Source of the DNA: Roseiarcus sp037446355
GTDB lineage: Bacteria > Pseudomonadota > Alphaproteobacteria > Rhizobiales > Beijerinckiaceae
NCBI GenBank assembly: GCA_037446355.1
Contig: JBBIIT010000003.1
Coordinates: 46,170 to 110,169 of the forward strand
Length of the DNA: 64,000 bases
Reading direction: 5' to 3'
Shown here piece by piece: positions 60,416 through 64,000 of the stretch. The position numbers and the translations under genes are program-made. The notes under the pieces are model-generated. The model searched no databases. It was not told where the DNA came from and saw only the letters and a program-made list of their open reading frames with translations. Within the stretch, counting starts at the first letter, position 1, and every line of letters begins with the position of its first letter.

Positions 60416-61111
60416 ATGCTCAGCGTCGAATCCGTCGATCTCTTCTACGGCGCCGCGCAGGCCCTGCGCTCGGTTTCGTTGAAAGCCGAAATCGGCAAAG
60501 TGACGTGTGTGTTGGGGCGCAATGGGGTTGGCAAGTCGTCGCTGCTGCGCGCCATAATCGGCCATCAGCCGATCGCCGCGGGCGCGATTCGTTGGCAGGG
60601 GCGCGACGTCAGCGCGCTCGCGCCGCATCTTCGGGCGCGCGCCGGCTTCGGCTATGTGCCGCAAGGACGGGAGATTTTCCCACTCCTTAGCGTGCGCGAG
60701 AATCTGATGACGGGGTTTGTCACGCAGCCGCGCGAGCGGCGCGTCGTCGACGAGGAAATCTTCAGTCTGTTCCCGGTGCTGAGCCAGATGCTCGGGCGGC
60801 GCGGCGGCGATCTCTCGGGCGGTCAGCAGCAGCAGCTCGCGATTGCGCGCGCACTGGTGACGCGCCCGAAATTGCTCGTGCTCGACGAGCCGACCGAGGG
60901 CATTCAGCCCTCGATCATCCGCGACATCGGCCGCGCGATTCTCTATCTGCGCCAGAAGGGCGAAATGGCGATCCTGGTCGTCGAGCAATATTTCGAATGG
61001 GCGCGCGACATCGCCGACGATTACGCGGTGATGGATCGCGGCGCGGTGGTGTTGGCGGGCGAGCGCAAGGACATGGTCGAGAACGAGGTGCGCAAGCGGC
61101 TCTCCGTCTGA
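60416..61111 (+). CDS. urtE: Urea ABC transporter ATP-binding protein UrtE
   Basis: 231 residues, typical size. Walker A GRNGVGKSS at 34-42, FGYVPQGREIFPLLSVREN (the Q-loop), signature LSGGQQQQLAIARALV, Walker B LLVLDEPTEGIQPSII and VVEQYFEWARDIAD. The NGVGKS loop and EGIQPSI phrase are characteristic of UrtE. It completes the five-subunit transporter. About 165 bases with no obvious terminator separate it from the convergent acyltransferase gene. Confidence 0.95.
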   Translation: MLSVESVDLFYGAAQALRSVSLKAEIGKVTCVLGRNGVGKSSLLRAIIGHQPIAAGAIRWQGRDVSALAPHLRARAGFGYVPQGREIFPLLSVRENLMTGFVTQPRERRVVDEEIFSLFPVLSQMLGRRGGDLSGGQQQQLAIARALVTRPKLLVLDEPTEGIQPSIIRDIGRAILYLRQKGEMAILVVEQYFEWARDIADDYAVMDRGAVVLAGERKDMVENEVRKRLSV

Positions 61112-61277
61112 GGCTTGCCTCGGGTCTACGGTTATAAAATCTTGACGTAGCAGCAACGCCCGCCACGGCCGAAGCCGCCGATCAGATCTTGCCGGCTCCC
61201 ACGCGGCGTAATCGCATACCCGTATTTCGACCGCGCCGACTTCGAGGCGCTTTCGGATGGCGTTGCGGGTCAGTTAG

Positions 61278-62429
61278 TTAGTCGAGGCTGCGCGTTCCGG
61301 GGATGGCGACGGAGCCATCGACAGGCGCCTGTCGACGAAAACCGCCGAGCGCACGTCTGATGGGTACGTCGTATATGCGGTCGACCAGCCAGCCCTTGCC
61401 TATAATGATCACAATCAGGCCAAGCCCGACGTAGGGCGCGTCGATGACAAGTGCATTAAGTCCGAAATGCCCGGAAATAGACTGCCAGAGCTGCAGAACC
61501 GGGACGTGCAGAACATAAATCGCATAGGACGCCACTCCGAACAGCGACGCAACGCCCGTCAGGTAGCGCGGCGGTTCCACAACGGTCCCCGCATAGGTCA
61601 AGGCCGGCAAAACCACGAGAACGCAAATAAGGTCCGAAACAGGCGCGATGGACGCTGGCGCAGGCAGGAACAGCACCGCGACGCAAGTTGCGACGAGAAC
61701 GGCGAACAAGCCAAAGTTACGGAAATGGCGCTTCGGCCCGACTCTCGCGATCACGACCCCGGCCGCAAAACCATAGGCCGCGCGAATGCAGCCGGTCGCG
61801 ATGTGGCCGGGGCTCCAACCCCAGCCGAGATTGAGGTCGCCGTTGCGAAACGCCGCATAAACTAGCGCGGGGGCGAGGATCGAACACGTAACGAGGAGGC
61901 GTCGAACGGTTAGACGCCTCCACGTCGCCGCATAAGCGATATTGACCAACAATTCAAAAAACAGCGACCAGGTCGGACGATTCAAAGGAAAAAGCTGATC
62001 GTAAAAAACTTGCGAATGCGACGGTATGAAAAAAAGGGACAGAAGCGCGGAAACAGCAAGCGTCTGAGCCTGCCAGCCCATCGCATTGTGACCGTGCATC
62101 CCGATGAACGCCGTGGCGACCGCGATGAGCAACCCTAGGAGATATAGGGGATAGAGCCGTATGAGCCGGATTTGGAGAAATTCTCTGAGGTTCATGCCTC
62201 CTATGAAGCGCTTGGCGTATGCTTTCTCGAGCACCACGCCGCTCATCGCGAAAAATAAGTCGACCGCAAGGTAGCCGTGCGAGGGCGATAGCGGCTCGAA
62301 ATAGCTGTTATAGTGCAGCATCACAACAGTGATTGCGGCAATGCCGCGCAGCGCGTCCAGAGAGTGAAAAACACGCTTGTCGGCGCCCCGGATCAACTGC
62401 GGCCCGTCAGTCGAGGCGCGGTCACGCAT
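61278..62429 (-). CDS. OafA-like membrane acyltransferase (acyltransferase 3)
   Basis: 383 residues with about ten membrane segments. SLDALRGIAAITVVMLHY near the N-terminus, RLIRLYPLYLLGL and PTWSLFFELLVNIAY are the acyltransferase-3 family pattern (OafA/YrhL, NodX, ExoZ). Members move acetyl or succinyl groups onto sugars of exported polysaccharides or lipids at the inner membrane. The target is unknown and no polysaccharide genes are adjacent. The cytoplasmic C-terminal tail is short and lacks the SGNH extension seen in larger OafA proteins. The gene and its upstream sequence look lower in GC than their surroundings by eye, so recent acquisition is possible. Confidence 0.85.
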   Translation of the reverse strand: MRDRASTDGPQLIRGADKRVFHSLDALRGIAAITVVMLHYNSYFEPLSPSHGYLAVDLFFAMSGVVLEKAYAKRFIGGMNLREFLQIRLIRLYPLYLLGLLIAVATAFIGMHGHNAMGWQAQTLAVSALLSLFFIPSHSQVFYDQLFPLNRPTWSLFFELLVNIAYAATWRRLTVRRLLVTCSILAPALVYAAFRNGDLNLGWGWSPGHIATGCIRAAYGFAAGVVIARVGPKRHFRNFGLFAVLVATCVAVLFLPAPASIAPVSDLICVLVVLPALTYAGTVVEPPRYLTGVASLFGVASYAIYVLHVPVLQLWQSISGHFGLNALVIDAPYVGLGLIVIIIGKGWLVDRIYDVPIRRALGGFRRQAPVDGSVAIPGTRSLD

Positions 62430-62807
62430 GAAAGAATTTCGAACTACGGACTTGCGCCCGAAGATCTAACGCCGTTTGAAAGTTGCAAACGCACTCAAGT
62501 GGACTCACCATCTCAATCTCCCCCAAAGACTGCAGACGTCGCTCTATCGTCAATTTAGAACATCGGATTACCATTGTTATTTCTAGCAGGCTACAATTTT
62601 TCGACGACAACAATTGCCTCGTAAGAAGAAGACAGGACGATCAAGGGGTTGGATGACGCGCAAATCCTGCGCCCGTCTTCGCCAGCTTTCGCTATGCGGC
62701 CCCAGGCATTGCGTTCGGCGCGGCGACCTTCGAAAGCGCGCCGATCTCCGCTCGTGAGCCGGCGCGCGGACTTGCTGATTTGGGCGCCGCGAGCGATGTC
62801 GGAAAAA
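62430..62807. other. Intergenic region, no gene recognised
   Basis: About 380 bases between the acyltransferase start and prfC. The half next to the acyltransferase (62430-62620) is visibly AT-richer and should hold that gene's promoter. On the minus strand TTGTAG is followed 17 bases later by TGGTAA, a weak candidate. The part nearer prfC (62640-62800) is GC-rich with no convincing coding signal or hairpin. Confidence 0.5.
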
Positions 62808-64000
62808 TCAGGTCGCCGCCTTCTGGTAGTCCTTCACGTCCGTGAACGCGATCTTGGGCCAGCGCTCCTGCTCGTAGCGCAGGTTGAAAGCGCTGCTCGC
62901 CATGAACACCGGAGCGCCATCGAGGTCGGCGGCCATCGAGGAGGGATAGGCGGAAACGAACTTGTCGAGTTCGGCGCGATCGTCGGAATTCACCCAGCGA
63001 CAGATCTCGAACCGGCTCTGCTCGAACGAGACCGGCAGGCCGTATTCGGCGTTGAGCCGCTCGGTCAGCACGTCGAGTTGCAGAGCGCCGACGACGCCGA
63101 CTATGGCGCTCGCCCCGTCGTGCGGCGAAAATACCTGCACGACGCCTTCCTCGGCCATCTGCTGCAACGCCTCGCGCAGCTTCTTGGCCTTCATCGCGTC
63201 GGCGAGTTTCACGCGGCGCAGGATTTCCGGGGCGAAGCTCGGCACGCCGCGAAAGACGATGTCCTCGCCCTCGGTCATCGTATCGCCGATGCGCAGCAAG
63301 CCATGGTTGGGAATGCCGACGACGTCGCCGGCGAACGCCTCCTCGGCGAGCGAACGATCCTGGGCGAAGAAGAACTGCGGCGCCGAAAGCGTCACCGATT
63401 TGCCGGTGCGCACCAGCTTCGCGCGCATCCCCCGTTGCAGCTTGCCCGAGCAGACGCGCATGAAGGCGATGCGGTCGCGATGGTTCGGGTCCATGTTCGC
63501 CTGAATCTTGAAGACAAAGCCGGTCATCTTCGGTTCGTCCGCCTTGACGACGCGGGTCGAGGCGGCCTGCGCGCGCGGCGGCGGCGCGAATTCGGCCATC
63601 GCGTCGATGAGATCGCGCACGCCGAATTCCTTCAAGGCGCTGCCGAACAGCACCGGCGTCAGATGCCCTTCCAAAAAGGCCTGCTTGTCGAACGGCTTGC
63701 AGCCTTCGACGGCGAGCGTCATCTCCTCGATCGCCGCCGTCCGTTCATGCTCGGGGAGCAGCGCGGCGATAGCGGGATCCTCGGGGCCGGAAGCGGGAAC
63801 GTCGGGCGCGTCCTTGCCGAGAGCGCGGAATGTCTTGCGGCGGATGTCATAGGCGCCGGCTAGCGAGCGACCGCGCCCGATGGTCCATGAGAGTGGCGCA
63901 GTGTCGAGCGCCAGCGTCTTCTCGATTTCGTCGAGGAGGTCGAATGGATCGCGCGTCTCGCGATCCATTTTGTTGATGAACGTGACGATCGGGATGTCGC
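62808..64000 (-). CDS. prfC: Peptide chain release factor 3, N-terminal part beyond window
   Basis: The frame runs off the window end, leaving the C-terminal 397 residues or so. The first readable residues, DIPIVTFINKMDRETRDPFDLLDEIE, contain the NKMD guanine-specificity motif of the GTPase domain. They are followed by VLFGSALKEFGVRDLIDAMAEFAPPP, FVFKIQANMDPNHRDRIAFMRVCSG and VVGALQLDVLTERLNAEYGLP, all typical of RF3. RF3 is a translational GTPase that removes RF1 and RF2 from the ribosome after termination. Nothing odd is seen in the part present. Confidence 0.95.
   Translation of the reverse strand, partial: DIPIVTFINKMDRETRDPFDLLDEIEKTLALDTAPLSWTIGRGRSLAGAYDIRRKTFRALGKDAPDVPASGPEDPAIAALLPEHERTAAIEEMTLAVEGCKPFDKQAFLEGHLTPVLFGSALKEFGVRDLIDAMAEFAPPPRAQAASTRVVKADEPKMTGFVFKIQANMDPNHRDRIAFMRVCSGKLQRGMRAKLVRTGKSVTLSAPQFFFAQDRSLAEEAFAGDVVGIPNHGLLRIGDTMTEGEDIVFRGVPSFAPEILRRVKLADAMKAKKLREALQQMAEEGVVQVFSPHDGASAIVGVVGALQLDVLTERLNAEYGLPVSFEQSRFEICRWVNSDDRAELDKFVSAYPSSMAADLDGAPVFMASSAFNLRYEQERWPKIAFTDVKDYQKAAT

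Overview
The window reads as chromosomal DNA of a GC-rich alphaproteobacterium, most likely of the Hyphomicrobiales (Rhizobiales, Beijerinckiaceae/Methylocystaceae-like). This rests on the RegB/RegA-type redox system, the five-gene urt urea transporter, GlnD, the rsmI/lpoA/yraN/gshB neighbourhood and a GhrB/HprA-like D-2-hydroxyacid dehydrogenase. Genus is an inference. I saw no tRNA, rRNA, CRISPR array or insertion sequence.

Positions 1-36.8 kb are dominated by one uninterrupted 33.7-kb reading frame (679-34377) encoding an 11,232-residue surface or secreted protein. It has an N-terminal LEPR-XLL motif behind a very basic leader. Two classes of four-module super-repeat follow: an early class carrying aromatic inserts, and a late class with seven tandem copies of about 256 residues. 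Next come a filament-like region with helical inserts, beta-sandwich-like units, and a 15-copy array of about 64-residue glycine-rich RTX-like modules. A partial SapC-family gene lies just upstream. A 2-oxoglutarate/Fe(II)-oxygenase-like gene, a small P-loop kinase gene and a secreted beta-helix protein gene lie downstream. Together they look like a giant-adhesin locus with accessory genes, although no secretion apparatus is visible here.

Positions 36.9-50.2 kb hold ordinary chromosomal genes: a family-4 glycosyltransferase, a DUF535 protein, propionyl-CoA synthetase (prpE), a TauE/SafE permease, a GtrA protein, an FAD amine oxidase, an AlkB-like dioxygenase, grpE, glnD, gshB, yraN and rsmI. 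From 50.3 kb follow an LpoA-like lipoprotein diverging from rsmI, a hydroxyacid dehydrogenase with an altered catalytic position, an SH3 protein and regB-regA.

Positions 55.4-61.1 kb carry urtABCDE behind a canonical sigma-54 promoter, which with glnD suggests nitrogen control of urea uptake. An OafA-like acyltransferase and the 3' part of prfC, cut by the window edge, close the window.
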